Assembly (NCBI GenBank): GCA_035459025.1
Contig: DATHYT010000063.1
Span: 15,141 to 79,140 of the forward strand
Origin: JAABQT01 sp035459025
Lineage (GTDB): Bacteria > Pseudomonadota > Gammaproteobacteria > Burkholderiales > SG8-39
DNA: 64,000 nucleotides
Direction of reading: 5' to 3'
Shown here: positions 50,219-57,988 of the stretch, one piece after another
Layout: each line of letters begins with the position of its first letter
Position numbering within the stretch: position 1 is the stretch's first letter
The notes under the pieces: model-generated
Databases searched by the model: none
Seen by the model: the letters and a program-made list of their open reading frames with translations, nothing else
What the model was told of the DNA's origin: nothing
Made by a program: the position numbers and the translations under genes

Positions 50219-50747
50219 GCTCGCCGCGCAGTTTCAGGTCGAAGCGGTAGCGCCCGGGCGCCTCCTCGCGCGCGACGAGCAGCGCCCGGCGCGCCGCCGG
50301 CACCGCCGCCAGCGCCGGGTCGGCATCGTTCGCCGGATCGCCGGGAAAGAACATCGTCGTCCTGAGGATGCGCATCAGGCCCGAGAACATCACCATCACG
50401 CTGAGGTGCGGCGCGCGGCCCTCGGGCGCGCCAGGACGGATGGTGCGGAACGCGTAGTGGCCCGCCTTGTCGGTCGCCGCGCGGCCCCAGCCGAGGAAGT
50501 CCGGGTCGGCCTCGGCATGGCGCGGATCGGCAGGGTGGCGGTAGATGCCCTGCGCGTCCGCCTGCCAGATCTCCACGATCAGGTTGTCGAGCGGCGTGCC
50601 GTCCTCCTGGCGCACGCAGCCGACGATCTCGATGGCCTCGCCCCGCGCCTTTCGGCCCGCGAGCTGCGTGAGGTCGCTCGCGCCCGCGTCGACATAGCGC
50701 GGCGGGAAGAACGGGCCGAGGGTGGCTTCGCCGGTGGGGATGTTCAT
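50193..50747 (-). CDS. pcaG: Intradiol dioxygenase, protocatechuate 3,4-dioxygenase alpha subunit-like
   Basis: 184-residue subunit. It starts MNIPTGEATLGPFFPPRYVD and contains IVEIWQADAQGIYRHP, APHLSVMVMFSGLM and YRFDLKLRGEHETPFFD, the layout of PcaG. The alpha chain of this family has lost iron ligands and completes the active site of the beta chain, which fits the absent His pair (HLSVMVM in place of HIHF). It overlaps pcaH by 4 bp. The partner holds the iron site. Ring cleavage would give beta-carboxy-muconate or an analogue. Confidence 0.9.
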   Translation of the reverse strand: MNIPTGEATLGPFFPPRYVDAGASDLTQLAGRKARGEAIEIVGCVRQEDGTPLDNLIVEIWQADAQGIYRHPADPRHAEADPDFLGWGRAATDKAGHYAFRTIRPGAPEGRAPHLSVMVMFSGLMRILRTTMFFPGDPANDADPALAAVPAARRALLVAREEAPGRYRFDLKLRGEHETPFFDD

Positions 50748-51442
50748 GGCTGCGAGGGCGTCGCCCGCCTCCCGCGCAGCACGATCCGATGCTCGTACAC
50801 GAGCGCGTTGCGGGGCTCGCCGGTCGGCGGCAGGAGCCTGGCCACCAGCCGCCCGCGCGCGGCGAGGTCGGGCACCGCGTTGAAGATCCGGTCCTGCGCG
50901 TTCAGCGGCTCGCCCGGGAAGTACATCTGCGTCACGAGGCGCTGCAGCCACACTTTGCCGAAGACCGAGAAGTGGATGTGCGGCGGCCGCCACCAGCCGT
51001 CGTTGGTCGGCACCGGGTAGGCGCCGGGCTTCACGGTGCGCAGCTCGAGCAGGCCGCCGGCGTCGGTGGCCAGGCGCGCGGCGCCGTAGAAGTTTACGTC
51101 CACCGGCGCGTGGTCGTCGTCGTTCGGGTGGATGTAGCGCCCGGCGGCGTTCGCCTGCCAGACCTCGACCACGCTGCCGCCGACCGGCGCGCCGTCCTCG
51201 TCGACGACGCTCAGCCTGAGCTGCATCAGCTGCCCGATCGCCTGCTTTTCCCCGCGGCCGGCGATGTCGCCCCCCAGGAGCTGCACACGCCTGGCGACCT
51301 GCAGCGGCCCGGTGAGCTCGGAGAGCGTCGGCGCGCGCCGCACCAGCGGCTGCGTCGGGTTGCGCCACGGCGTCTGCGGATAGCCGGGCACGATGCGCGT
51401 GGGCTGGGTGCGCTCGTCGCGCGGCGTGATCACGACCTGCAT
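50744..51442 (-). CDS. pcaH: Intradiol dioxygenase, protocatechuate 3,4-dioxygenase beta subunit-like
   Basis: 232-residue catalytic subunit. The non-heme Fe(III) ligands are visible: first Tyr in WQANAAGRYIHPND, second Tyr in PGAYPVPTNDGWWRPPHIHF, and both His in that HIH. The length matches PcaH. The enzyme cleaves catecholic acids between the two hydroxyl groups using O2. It heads a ten-gene minus-strand operon. No pcaB, pcaC or pcaD follows; instead come CoA-dependent steps, so the substrate may be a protocatechuate analogue. The 39 bp before the start hold a palindrome and TTGACA on both strands. Confidence 0.92.
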   Translation of the reverse strand: MQVVITPRDERTQPTRIVPGYPQTPWRNPTQPLVRRAPTLSELTGPLQVARRVQLLGGDIAGRGEKQAIGQLMQLRLSVVDEDGAPVGGSVVEVWQANAAGRYIHPNDDDHAPVDVNFYGAARLATDAGGLLELRTVKPGAYPVPTNDGWWRPPHIHFSVFGKVWLQRLVTQMYFPGEPLNAQDRIFNAVPDLAARGRLVARLLPPTGEPRNALVYEHRIVLRGRRATPSQP

Positions 51443-51481
51443 CGTTGACAGCCTAGCGCCAGTTAGTTGATGATGTCAACG
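51443..51481. promoter_or_regulatory. Divergent operator-promoter between pcaH and the HMG-CoA lyase-like gene
   Basis: CGTTGACA (51443-51450) and TGTCAACG (51474-51481) form an 8-bp inverted repeat at the two ends of the gap. Each contains TTGACA in the orientation needed for a -35 box reading inward across the gap. A second palindrome, GTTGA-N5-TCAAC, covers 51466-51480, the size and symmetry of a MarR operator. The marR gene belongs to the pcaH operon, so autoregulation is likely. Candidate -10 sequences (TAGGCT minus) are weak. Confidence 0.55.
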
Positions 51482-52381
51482 ATGGCCGCGGTGACGCTCT
51501 GCGAGTGCTTCGCGCGCGACGGGCTGCAGCACGAGCCCGCCTTCGTGCCCACGGCGGTGAAGCGCGCGCTGATCGAGCGCTTCGCCACGCTCGGCTTCCC
51601 GCGCATCGAGGCCACCTCGTACGCCAATCCGAAGGTCGTGCCGCAGTTCGCCGACGCGAGCGAGCTGCTGCAGGCCCTGCCCCGGCGCCCCGGCGCCTTC
51701 TACAAGGCGACCTGCGCCAACCCGAAGGCGGTCGAGCGCGCGCTCGCCGACCTCGGCGCCGGGTTCGGCGCCAACGAGGTGAGCCTGCTGGTCTCGGCGA
51801 GCGAGGCGCACACGCAGAAGAACCTCAACCGCACGCGCGCCGAGCAATGGGCGAACGTGGAGGCGATGGTGCGCCTCGCGGGCGGGCGCTTCCGGCTGGT
51901 GGGCACGGTTTCGGTCGCCTTCGGCTGCCCGTTCGAAGGCAAAGTCGACCCGGGCGTGGTGGCCGAGGACGTGGCGCGTTTCGTCGCGCTCGGCGTCACG
52001 CACGTCGCGCTCGGCGACACTACGGGGCTCGCCACGCCGAAGGCGGTGAAGGCCATGGTCGCGCGCCTGCCCGCGGGCGCAACGCCGATCGCGCACTTCC
52101 ACGACACCCGCGGCACGGGGCTCGTCAACTATGTGGCTGCCTTCGAAGCCGGCATTCGCTTGTTCGATTCCTCCTTCGGCGGCGCGGGCGGGCATCCGGC
52201 GAAGCTGCAGTACGGCGAGGGCCATACCGGCAACGTGTGCACCGAGGACCTCGTCACCCTGTTCGAGTCGATGGACGTGGCCACCGGCATCGACCTCGAC
52301 GGGCTGCTCGAGACGGCGCGTTTCTGCGAAGCGGCGCTCGGACGCGAGCTGCACGGGCGCGTCACGCGCCTCGTGGGTTAA
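51482..52381 (+). CDS. HMG-CoA lyase-family protein lacking the catalytic cysteine loop
   Basis: 299-residue DRE-TIM barrel protein. It begins with VTLCECFARDGLQHE (metal Asp in RDGLQ) and has IAHFHDTRGTGLVN with the metal His pair. The mobile loop, in HMG-CoA lyase GGCPxAxGASGN with the catalytic Cys, reads GGAGGHPAKLQYGEGHTGN: His238 stands at the Cys place. It may be an aldolase/lyase for another acyl compound. The start (MAAVTLCE) was preferred over ATGs up to 12 bases upstream, which lie inside the operator palindrome. It opens the plus-strand operon opposite pcaH. Confidence 0.85.
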   Translation: MAAVTLCECFARDGLQHEPAFVPTAVKRALIERFATLGFPRIEATSYANPKVVPQFADASELLQALPRRPGAFYKATCANPKAVERALADLGAGFGANEVSLLVSASEAHTQKNLNRTRAEQWANVEAMVRLAGGRFRLVGTVSVAFGCPFEGKVDPGVVAEDVARFVALGVTHVALGDTTGLATPKAVKAMVARLPAGATPIAHFHDTRGTGLVNYVAAFEAGIRLFDSSFGGAGGHPAKLQYGEGHTGNVCTEDLVTLFESMDVATGIDLDGLLETARFCEAALGRELHGRVTRLVG

Positions 52382-52401
52382 ACTCGGCCGCGACCTCCCC
52401 G

Positions 52402-53517
52402 ATGAAGCTCGGATACTTCACCATGCCGCTGCACCCGCCGGGACGCCCGTGGGTGGAGACGCTGCGCGAGGACCGCGAGGCGATCCTGCTGTGCGACCGC
52501 CTCGGCTACGCCGAGGCCTTCGTCGGCGAGCACGCGACCGACGCCGCCGAGTCGATCACCTCCTGCGCCACGTTCCTCGCTTCGCTGGTGCACGACACCA
52601 AGCGCATCAAGCTCGGCACCGGCACGCTGAACCTCTCCAACTCGCACCCGGTGACGGTCGCCACCACGGTGGCGATGCTCGATACCCTGCTCGAGGGCCG
52701 CTTCATCATGGGCATCAGCCCGGGCGGGCTGCCTTCGGACATGGAAGTGTTCGAGAACCTGGGCAAGGACCGCGGCAAGATCTTCCTCGAGTGCATCAAC
52801 CACGTGCTCGCCATCTGGGCGGGCGAGCCGCCGTACGACATCAAGGGCGAGATCTGGAACGTCTCCACGGCGAAGACGCAGATCCTCGACATCGGCCAGG
52901 GCGTGATGCTCAAGCCCTACCAGAAGCCGCACCCGCCGATCGTGGTGACCGCGGTCGAGCCGTTCTCGAAGGGCGTGACGGCGGCCGCGGCGCGCGGCTG
53001 GGATCCGATCTCCGCCAACTTCCTGCTGCCGCAGTGGGTGAAGTCGCACTGGGGGCGCTACGCCGAGGGCTGCAAGGAGGGCGGGCGCGCCGCCGACCCG
53101 GCCAACTGGCGCGTGGCGAAGACGGTGTTCGTCGCCGACGACGCCGCCAAGGCGAAGGCCTACGGCCGCGGGGCGCAGAGCCCCTACCGCTTCTATTACT
53201 CGCAGCTCCTCACCAAGCTCAAGCGCGCCGGCCGCGCCAACCTGTTCAAGCACGCCAAGGACGCACCGGACGACTCGGTGACGCTCGACGGCGTAATGAA
53301 CGACCTGGTGATCGCCGGAACGGTGAACGAGGTGGTAGACCGGCTGCTCGCCTTCCACGCGCAGGCGGGCGATTTCGGCACGCTGCTTTATTGCGGCATC
53401 GACTGGGCCGACGCGGCGCTCGCGCGCCGCTCGCTCGAGCTGATGGCGGAAGAAGTGATGCCGGCGGTCAACAACGCCATCGGCGGAAAGGAGACAAAGC
53501 GTGCGTCTGCTCTCTAG
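52402..53517 (+). CDS. LLM class flavin-dependent oxidoreductase
   Basis: 371-residue luciferase-like monooxygenase. The barrel start is MKLGYFTMPLHPPGRPWVE, followed by LCDRLGYAEAFVGEHATD, IKLGTGTLNLSNSHPV and LLEGRFIMGISPGGLPSD, all typical. The enzyme uses reduced flavin (FMNH2 or F420) and usually O2. No flavin reductase gene is nearby, and a second flavin oxygenase candidate lies two genes on. Length is in the normal range. It stands 20 bp after the lyase-like gene; its end overlaps the next gene by 17 bp. Confidence 0.88.
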   Translation: MKLGYFTMPLHPPGRPWVETLREDREAILLCDRLGYAEAFVGEHATDAAESITSCATFLASLVHDTKRIKLGTGTLNLSNSHPVTVATTVAMLDTLLEGRFIMGISPGGLPSDMEVFENLGKDRGKIFLECINHVLAIWAGEPPYDIKGEIWNVSTAKTQILDIGQGVMLKPYQKPHPPIVVTAVEPFSKGVTAAAARGWDPISANFLLPQWVKSHWGRYAEGCKEGGRAADPANWRVAKTVFVADDAAKAKAYGRGAQSPYRFYYSQLLTKLKRAGRANLFKHAKDAPDDSVTLDGVMNDLVIAGTVNEVVDRLLAFHAQAGDFGTLLYCGIDWADAALARRSLELMAEEVMPAVNNAIGGKETKRASAL

Positions 53518-54382
53518 CCGCCTGCCCTACTCGGCGATCGTCGACCGGCCGCCGCTGAAGCTGCCGCAGGGCGGGCGGCTCATCGTCTGGACCATCGTCA
53601 ACGTCGAGGAGTGGTCGATCGAGCGGCCGATGCCGCGCACGGTGCTCTCGCCGCCGCTCGGCCAGCCGCTGCTGCCCGACCTGGCCAACTGGGCCTGGCA
53701 CGAGTACGGCATGCGCGTGGGGTTCTGGCGGCTGCTGGAAGCGCTGCAGCGCCTCAAGATCACGCCGACGCTGGCGATCAACGGCTCGGTGTGCAAGACC
53801 TATCCGCGCGTCGCGCAGGCCGCGCACGAGGCGCTCTGGGAGTTCATGGGCCACGGCTACGTGCAGCGGCCGATGCACCACCTCGAGAACCAGCGGCAGG
53901 CGATCGCCGACACGGTCGCCGCGATCCGCGAGTGCACCGGGAAGGCGCCGCGCGGCTGGGAAAGCCCCGGGCTCTCGGAGACGCCGGAGACGCTCGACCT
54001 GCTGGCCGAGGCCGGGTTCGAGTACGTCGCCAACTGGCCGGCCGACGACCAGCCCTGCCGCGTCGAGACCGCCAAGGGCACGATGGTGGCGCTGCCCTAC
54101 ACGCTGGAGATGAACGACATCCCGATGATGGTGGCGCAGGGCCACCCTTCGGAGGAGTGGCTGCGCCGCGGCATGGAGCAGTTCGACCGCCTGTACGCCG
54201 AGAGCGAGCGCATCACCCGGGTGATGGCGGTGAGCGTGCACCCGTACATCACCGGGGTGGCGCACCGCATCGGGTATTTCGAGAAGCTGTACCAGCACAT
54301 GGCGCGCCGGCCCGGCGTGCTGCACTGGACCGGCGAAAGGATCTGCGACTGGTATGTCAGCGAAACCCAAAAAGGCAACTGA
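53501..54382 (+). CDS. Polysaccharide deacetylase family protein (PuuE/allantoinase-like)
   Basis: 293-residue NodB-fold hydrolase. Visible parts: VWTIVNVEEWSIERPMPR, YGMRVGFWRLLEAL, TPTLAINGSVCKTYP, EFMGHGYVQRPMHH (metal His) and GWESPGLSETPETLDLLAEAG. This resembles allantoinase PuuE and cyclic-imide hydrolases rather than chitin deacetylases. It starts at GTG within the end of the LLM gene and overlaps the next gene by 29 bp, so it is translated in the same unit. A role in opening a ring amide or imide is plausible. Confidence 0.85.
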   Translation: MRLLSSRLPYSAIVDRPPLKLPQGGRLIVWTIVNVEEWSIERPMPRTVLSPPLGQPLLPDLANWAWHEYGMRVGFWRLLEALQRLKITPTLAINGSVCKTYPRVAQAAHEALWEFMGHGYVQRPMHHLENQRQAIADTVAAIRECTGKAPRGWESPGLSETPETLDLLAEAGFEYVANWPADDQPCRVETAKGTMVALPYTLEMNDIPMMVAQGHPSEEWLRRGMEQFDRLYAESERITRVMAVSVHPYITGVAHRIGYFEKLYQHMARRPGVLHWTGERICDWYVSETQKGN

Positions 54383-55559
54383 AGCCCGCGCTGCGGACTA
54401 CGACGAGCTCTGGGGCCGCGCCGAGCAGCTCCTGCCCGTGCTGCGCGAGCGCGCCGCCGGCTGCGAGGAGCTGCGGCGCATGCCCGACGCGACGCTGCGC
54501 GACCTGCACGACGCGGGGCTGTTCCGCATGCAGCAGCCGCGCCGCGTCGGCGGTTCCGAGATCGAGTTCGCGGCGGTGGTCACCTTCGGCGCGCTGGTGG
54601 CGCGCGCCTGCGCGTCCACGGCCTGGAACCTGATCAACCTCGGCTCGCACCACCTGCTGCTCGGCATGTTCCCGCCCAAGGCGCAGGACGAGGTCTGGAG
54701 CGCTTCGCCCGACACGCTGATCGCTTCCTCGTTCGTCTTTCCCGCGGGTCGCGCGCAGCGCGTCGACGGCGGCTACCGCATCTCCGGCCGCTGGCCGTTC
54801 TCGAGCGGCGTCGATCCGAGCGACTGGAACATGCTCGCCGGGCAGGTGGCGGGGGCGGAGGGCGAGCCGCCCGAGCAGCGCGTATTCCTGCTGCACAAGT
54901 CCCAGTACACGGTGCACGACACCTGGTTCGCCGGCGGCCTGCGCGGCACGGGCTCGAAGGACGTCGAGGTGAAGGACCAGTTCGTGCCCGAGCAGCGCAC
55001 GCTCGCGGTGGCCGACATGAAGGGCGGCCCGACGCCCGGCAGCGCGGTGAACCCGGGGCCGCTCTACCAGATGCCGGTGTTCGCGATGTTCCCGTACATG
55101 CTCTCGGGCGTCGCGCTCGGCGTCGCCGAGGGGCTGATCGACGATTTCGCCGCCGGCTCGGCGGGGCGCGGCAAGATGACCGGCGCCAAGATTTCCGCGG
55201 TGCAGAGCGTGCAGCTGCGCCTGGGCGAAGCCGCCGCGCTGGCGCGCGCCTCGCGCCTGTTCCAGGTCGGCAACTGCCGCGAGGCGGAAGGCACGATCAA
55301 GGCGGGCAAGGTGCCCGACATCCAGACCAAGGCGCGCTACCGGCTCGAGGGCGCCTACGCGGTGGACTGGGCGGTGAAGGCGGTGGACGTGCTGTTCATG
55401 CTCTCGGGAGCGAGCGGCCTGTACGAGTCGGGGCACGTGGCGCGCGCGTTCCGCGACGCGCATGCGGTGAAGCAGCACTTCTCGTTCAATACCGACGTCG
55501 CCGGCACCACCTACGGGCGCGTGGCGCTCGGGCTGCCTTCCGACAATCCGACGCTCTAG
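54354..55559 (+). CDS. Acyl-CoA dehydrogenase-fold flavin monooxygenase (HsaA/DszC-like)
   Basis: 401-residue protein of the acyl-CoA dehydrogenase superfamily. It has LRDLHDAGLFRMQQPRRVGGSE, GGYRISGRWPFSSGVDPSDW, and LRGTGSKDVEVKDQFVP, which mark the branch of two-component flavin monooxygenases (HsaA, DszC, NcnH) rather than true dehydrogenases. The usual catalytic Glu is absent in that group; the C-terminal region reads GLYESGHVARAFRDAHAVKQH with a His as in HsaA. It needs reduced flavin from an unlinked reductase. It probably hydroxylates a phenolic compound. Confidence 0.85.
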   Translation: MSAKPKKATEARAADYDELWGRAEQLLPVLRERAAGCEELRRMPDATLRDLHDAGLFRMQQPRRVGGSEIEFAAVVTFGALVARACASTAWNLINLGSHHLLLGMFPPKAQDEVWSASPDTLIASSFVFPAGRAQRVDGGYRISGRWPFSSGVDPSDWNMLAGQVAGAEGEPPEQRVFLLHKSQYTVHDTWFAGGLRGTGSKDVEVKDQFVPEQRTLAVADMKGGPTPGSAVNPGPLYQMPVFAMFPYMLSGVALGVAEGLIDDFAAGSAGRGKMTGAKISAVQSVQLRLGEAAALARASRLFQVGNCREAEGTIKAGKVPDIQTKARYRLEGAYAVDWAVKAVDVLFMLSGASGLYESGHVARAFRDAHAVKQHFSFNTDVAGTTYGRVALGLPSDNPTL

Positions 55560-55571
55560 CCGAGCCGCAGC

Positions 55572-56429
55572 ATGGATAGCCGCGAGCTGGGGTTGGTCGT
55601 CGCGCAGCAGCTGCTGGATGTCGACGATCTGCACTATGGGCTCTGGGACGGGTCGCTCGAGCTCACGCTCGCCAACGTGCCCATCGCCCAGCAGCGCTAC
55701 ACGGAGCTGCTGCTTTCCGCGCTTCCGGGCGCCGCTCCCGGCCCCGTGCGGGTGCTCGACGTGGGCTGCGGCACCGGCAACCTGATCGCCCACCTGCTGG
55801 AGCGCGGCTACCTCGCCGACGGCGTGAGCCCGTCGCCGGGGCTCACCCGGCTCGCACGCAAGCGGCTGGAGCGCATCGCCGGCAGCACGGCACGGATCTT
55901 CGAATGCAAGTTCGAGGACCTGCCGGTGGATCGCCTCGAGCACCGCTACGACGTGGTGCTGTTCGGCGAAAGCTTCCAGTACATCGAGCTGGAGAGCGCG
56001 TTGCAGCTTCTGCCGCGGCTGCTCAAGCCCGGAGCGCAACTGGTGATCTGCGATTTCTTCAAGACCGAGCACCATGGCGACGGCCAACCGGGCGACCGCA
56101 CCTTCGGCGGCGGCCACGCCTGGCGCGCATTCAACGAGCGCATGCGCAGCGCGCCCTTTGCGCTCGAGCGCGACGAGGACATCACGCTCCGCGTCAGTCC
56201 CAACGTCGAGCTGGTGAATCAGGTGCTGGAACAAAGGCTAATGCCGGCCGCCGGGACGCTGGGCGAGTACTTGGCCAGCAACTATCCGAAGCTTGCCTGG
56301 GTTTTCGGGCGGCTGTTCCGCAAGAAGCTGGCCAAGCTGCGCCGCAAGTACTTCTCCGGCCATCGCACGGCGGCGACCTTCGAGCGCTACAAGACCTACC
56401 ACCTCCTCGTCTACCGCTTCAGGCCCTAA
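55572..56429 (+). CDS. Class I SAM-dependent methyltransferase
   Basis: 285 residues. SAM motif I is VRVLDVGCGTGNLIAHLL (about residue 60); motif II-like RYDVVLFGESFQYIE and post-motif LLKPGAQLVICDFFKTEHH follow. The rest contains basic C-terminal helices (RKKLAKLRRKYFSG). The arrangement resembles small-molecule methyltransferases (methyltransferase domain 11 type). It is 12 bp after the flavin monooxygenase and may modify the same compound. Its end overlaps the convergent VOC gene by 11 bp. Confidence 0.85.
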   Translation: MDSRELGLVVAQQLLDVDDLHYGLWDGSLELTLANVPIAQQRYTELLLSALPGAAPGPVRVLDVGCGTGNLIAHLLERGYLADGVSPSPGLTRLARKRLERIAGSTARIFECKFEDLPVDRLEHRYDVVLFGESFQYIELESALQLLPRLLKPGAQLVICDFFKTEHHGDGQPGDRTFGGGHAWRAFNERMRSAPFALERDEDITLRVSPNVELVNQVLEQRLMPAAGTLGEYLASNYPKLAWVFGRLFRKKLAKLRRKYFSGHRTAATFERYKTYHLLVYRFRP

Positions 56430-56886
56430 GCTGCGACGCCGTGAGCTCGGGCCGGAGGTCCGCGGTCCGCGCCTCGGCGTTGGCGTAGGAAAGCTCGACC
56501 TTCACGTCGTTGACCGGGTCCTTGAGGAAGAGCTGGTACAGGCCCTGATCGTCCGCCATGCGCTGCTGGAACGGCACGCCGAGCTTTGTCAGGTGCGCGA
56601 TCATCTGCTTGAGGCCCGTGCCGGCGAAGGCGACGTGGTCGATGACGCCCGAGCCCCGCTCCGCCTGCGATTCCTGGCCGAGGTAGCGCTTGCGGTTCTC
56701 GGACACGTCCCTCCCGCCCTCGCTCAGGTGGAGCACGTCCTTGTCGCCGAGGTAGAGCCACACCACCGGGAACTTGAAGTCCGGATGCGGGCCTTCGCGC
56801 ATGCCCAGCGTCTCGACGTACCAGTCGCGCGTCGCCGCGAGGTCCGTGGTCTGCAGGAGGTAATGGTCGATGCGCTCGAGCGCCAT
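56419..56886 (-). CDS. VOC family protein
   Basis: 155-residue single-module vicinal oxygen chelate protein. HYLLQTTDLAATRDWYVETLG, VVWLYLGDKDVLHLSE and GVIDHVAFAGTGL and LFLKDPVNDVKVELSY supply the metal-binding His/Glu positions of the fold. Members include glyoxalases, dioxygenases and resistance proteins. It forms a pair with the next VOC gene, 2 bp apart, to which it is moderately similar; the two may form a heterodimer or a ring-cleavage-type enzyme. The substrate is unknown. Confidence 0.85.
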   Translation of the reverse strand: MALERIDHYLLQTTDLAATRDWYVETLGMREGPHPDFKFPVVWLYLGDKDVLHLSEGGRDVSENRKRYLGQESQAERGSGVIDHVAFAGTGLKQMIAHLTKLGVPFQQRMADDQGLYQLFLKDPVNDVKVELSYANAEARTADLRPELTASQLRA

Positions 56887-56888
56887 CG

Positions 56889-57395
56889 CTAGTTCTGGCG
56901 GGCCGCCGAGGTGCGCCTGCCGTCGGACTTGGACAGCGTCACCGCCGACGCCGAGCCCTTGCCCGCCCAGGCCTTCGCATCGATCACCTCGCCGAGGAAG
57001 TTGAGCTCGATGGTGACGTCGTCGGGGTCCTTGAGGAAGATCTGGAACAGCTTCGACTCCGGAAAGCTGCGGTAGTGCATCGCCACCCTGTGCTTCTGGA
57101 TGCGCTTCCTGACCTCCTCCGGCTTCTTTGCGAGAAACGCGATGTGGTCGACGGTGCCCGAGCCATTGGCGCCCTTCCTGTGCTTTTTCAGCAGGAACTG
57201 GTCGCGGATCCGGTTCGGCGCCTGGGAGGCGAGGTGCACGCAGATGTTCTGGCCCGCCTTCAGCCAGTAGCCGGGGAAGCCGAAATCCGGGCGCTCGCTC
57301 GCGAGCTTGAGGCCCAGCACCTTCTGGTAGAAGTTCTTCGTCTTCTCCAGGTTCTTGGCGACCAGGAGGTAGTGGTTCAGCTCGGTGACGGGCAT
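56889..57395 (-). CDS. VOC family protein
   Basis: 168-residue protein similar in layout to its downstream neighbour. LNHYLLVAKNLEKTKNFYQKV, YWLKAGQNICVHLASQ, GTVDHIAFLAKKPEEV and LFQIFLKDPDDVTIELNFLGE mark the VOC module. The basic Ser-rich tail (SKSDGRRTSAARQN) is unlike the partner. GAGGAG occurs upstream of the ATG. The pair probably arose by tandem duplication. The gene follows the DUF2721 gene on the same strand. Confidence 0.85.
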   Translation of the reverse strand: MPVTELNHYLLVAKNLEKTKNFYQKVLGLKLASERPDFGFPGYWLKAGQNICVHLASQAPNRIRDQFLLKKHRKGANGSGTVDHIAFLAKKPEEVRKRIQKHRVAMHYRSFPESKLFQIFLKDPDDVTIELNFLGEVIDAKAWAGKGSASAVTLSKSDGRRTSAARQN

Positions 57396-57441
57396 GCGGC
57401 GGGCTCCTCGGTGACTCGGACCGTATTGTCCACGGGTCGGC

Positions 57442-57900
57442 TCAGGGCTTCAATCCCTCGGCGCGGCGGCGCATCGCGGTGCGCGCGCTGCTGACGGCGA
57501 GGAAGATCTCGCGCAGGAACGCGAGCAGGCTGGCGATCAGCGCGAGCATCGCCAGCACGAACAGCGTGGCGAGGAACCTGGCGAGGTTGATCGCCAGGAA
57601 GGCGTCGATGAAGGCCACCGCGATCAGCACGCAGATGAGCAGCGCGCACAGCACGGCGAGCGCGATGGCGGTGTAGATGAGCCGCGTGCGGCGCGAGATC
57701 AGCGCGAGCTCTTCGCTCGCCCCGGCGAGCGCCGCTTGATCGAGGTCGGGCAGCTGCCCTTCCACCACGCGGCTGCGGTCCACCGCCCGGCCGAGGCGCC
57801 CGCTGAGCACGGCGAGCAGCGCGCCGACGCCGGTGAGCAGGAACACGGGCGCGACCGCGAGCTGGATGACGTGGGCGATGTCGTTGAGGCTGGAGGGCAT
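57442..57900 (-). CDS. DUF2721 domain-containing membrane protein
   Basis: 152 residues with three hydrophobic helices (about 12-30, 70-95 and 105-135). VIQLAVAPVFLLTGVGALLAVLSGRLGRAVDRSR and the RRTRLIYTAIAL segment are the family hallmarks (the first given in part). The family is widespread and uncharacterised. GAGG lies upstream of the ATG; about 90 bp between it and the dCTP deaminase stop hold nothing recognisable. No functional partner is apparent. Confidence 0.82.
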   Translation of the reverse strand: MPSSLNDIAHVIQLAVAPVFLLTGVGALLAVLSGRLGRAVDRSRVVEGQLPDLDQAALAGASEELALISRRTRLIYTAIALAVLCALLICVLIAVAFIDAFLAINLARFLATLFVLAMLALIASLLAFLREIFLAVSSARTAMRRRAEGLKP

Positions 57901-57988
57901 GGCTACCTCGTCGGGTGCGCGCAATTCCAGGCGGCGGACGGGCAGCCGTCGCGCCGCTCGTGCCGCGGCAGCGTGCCGAGGTGCACGC

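Noticed and set aside
50193..50747. pcaG as a defective dioxygenase because it lacks the iron His pair
   Set aside because: Loss of iron ligands is normal for the alpha subunit; the beta subunit next to it has the complete site.
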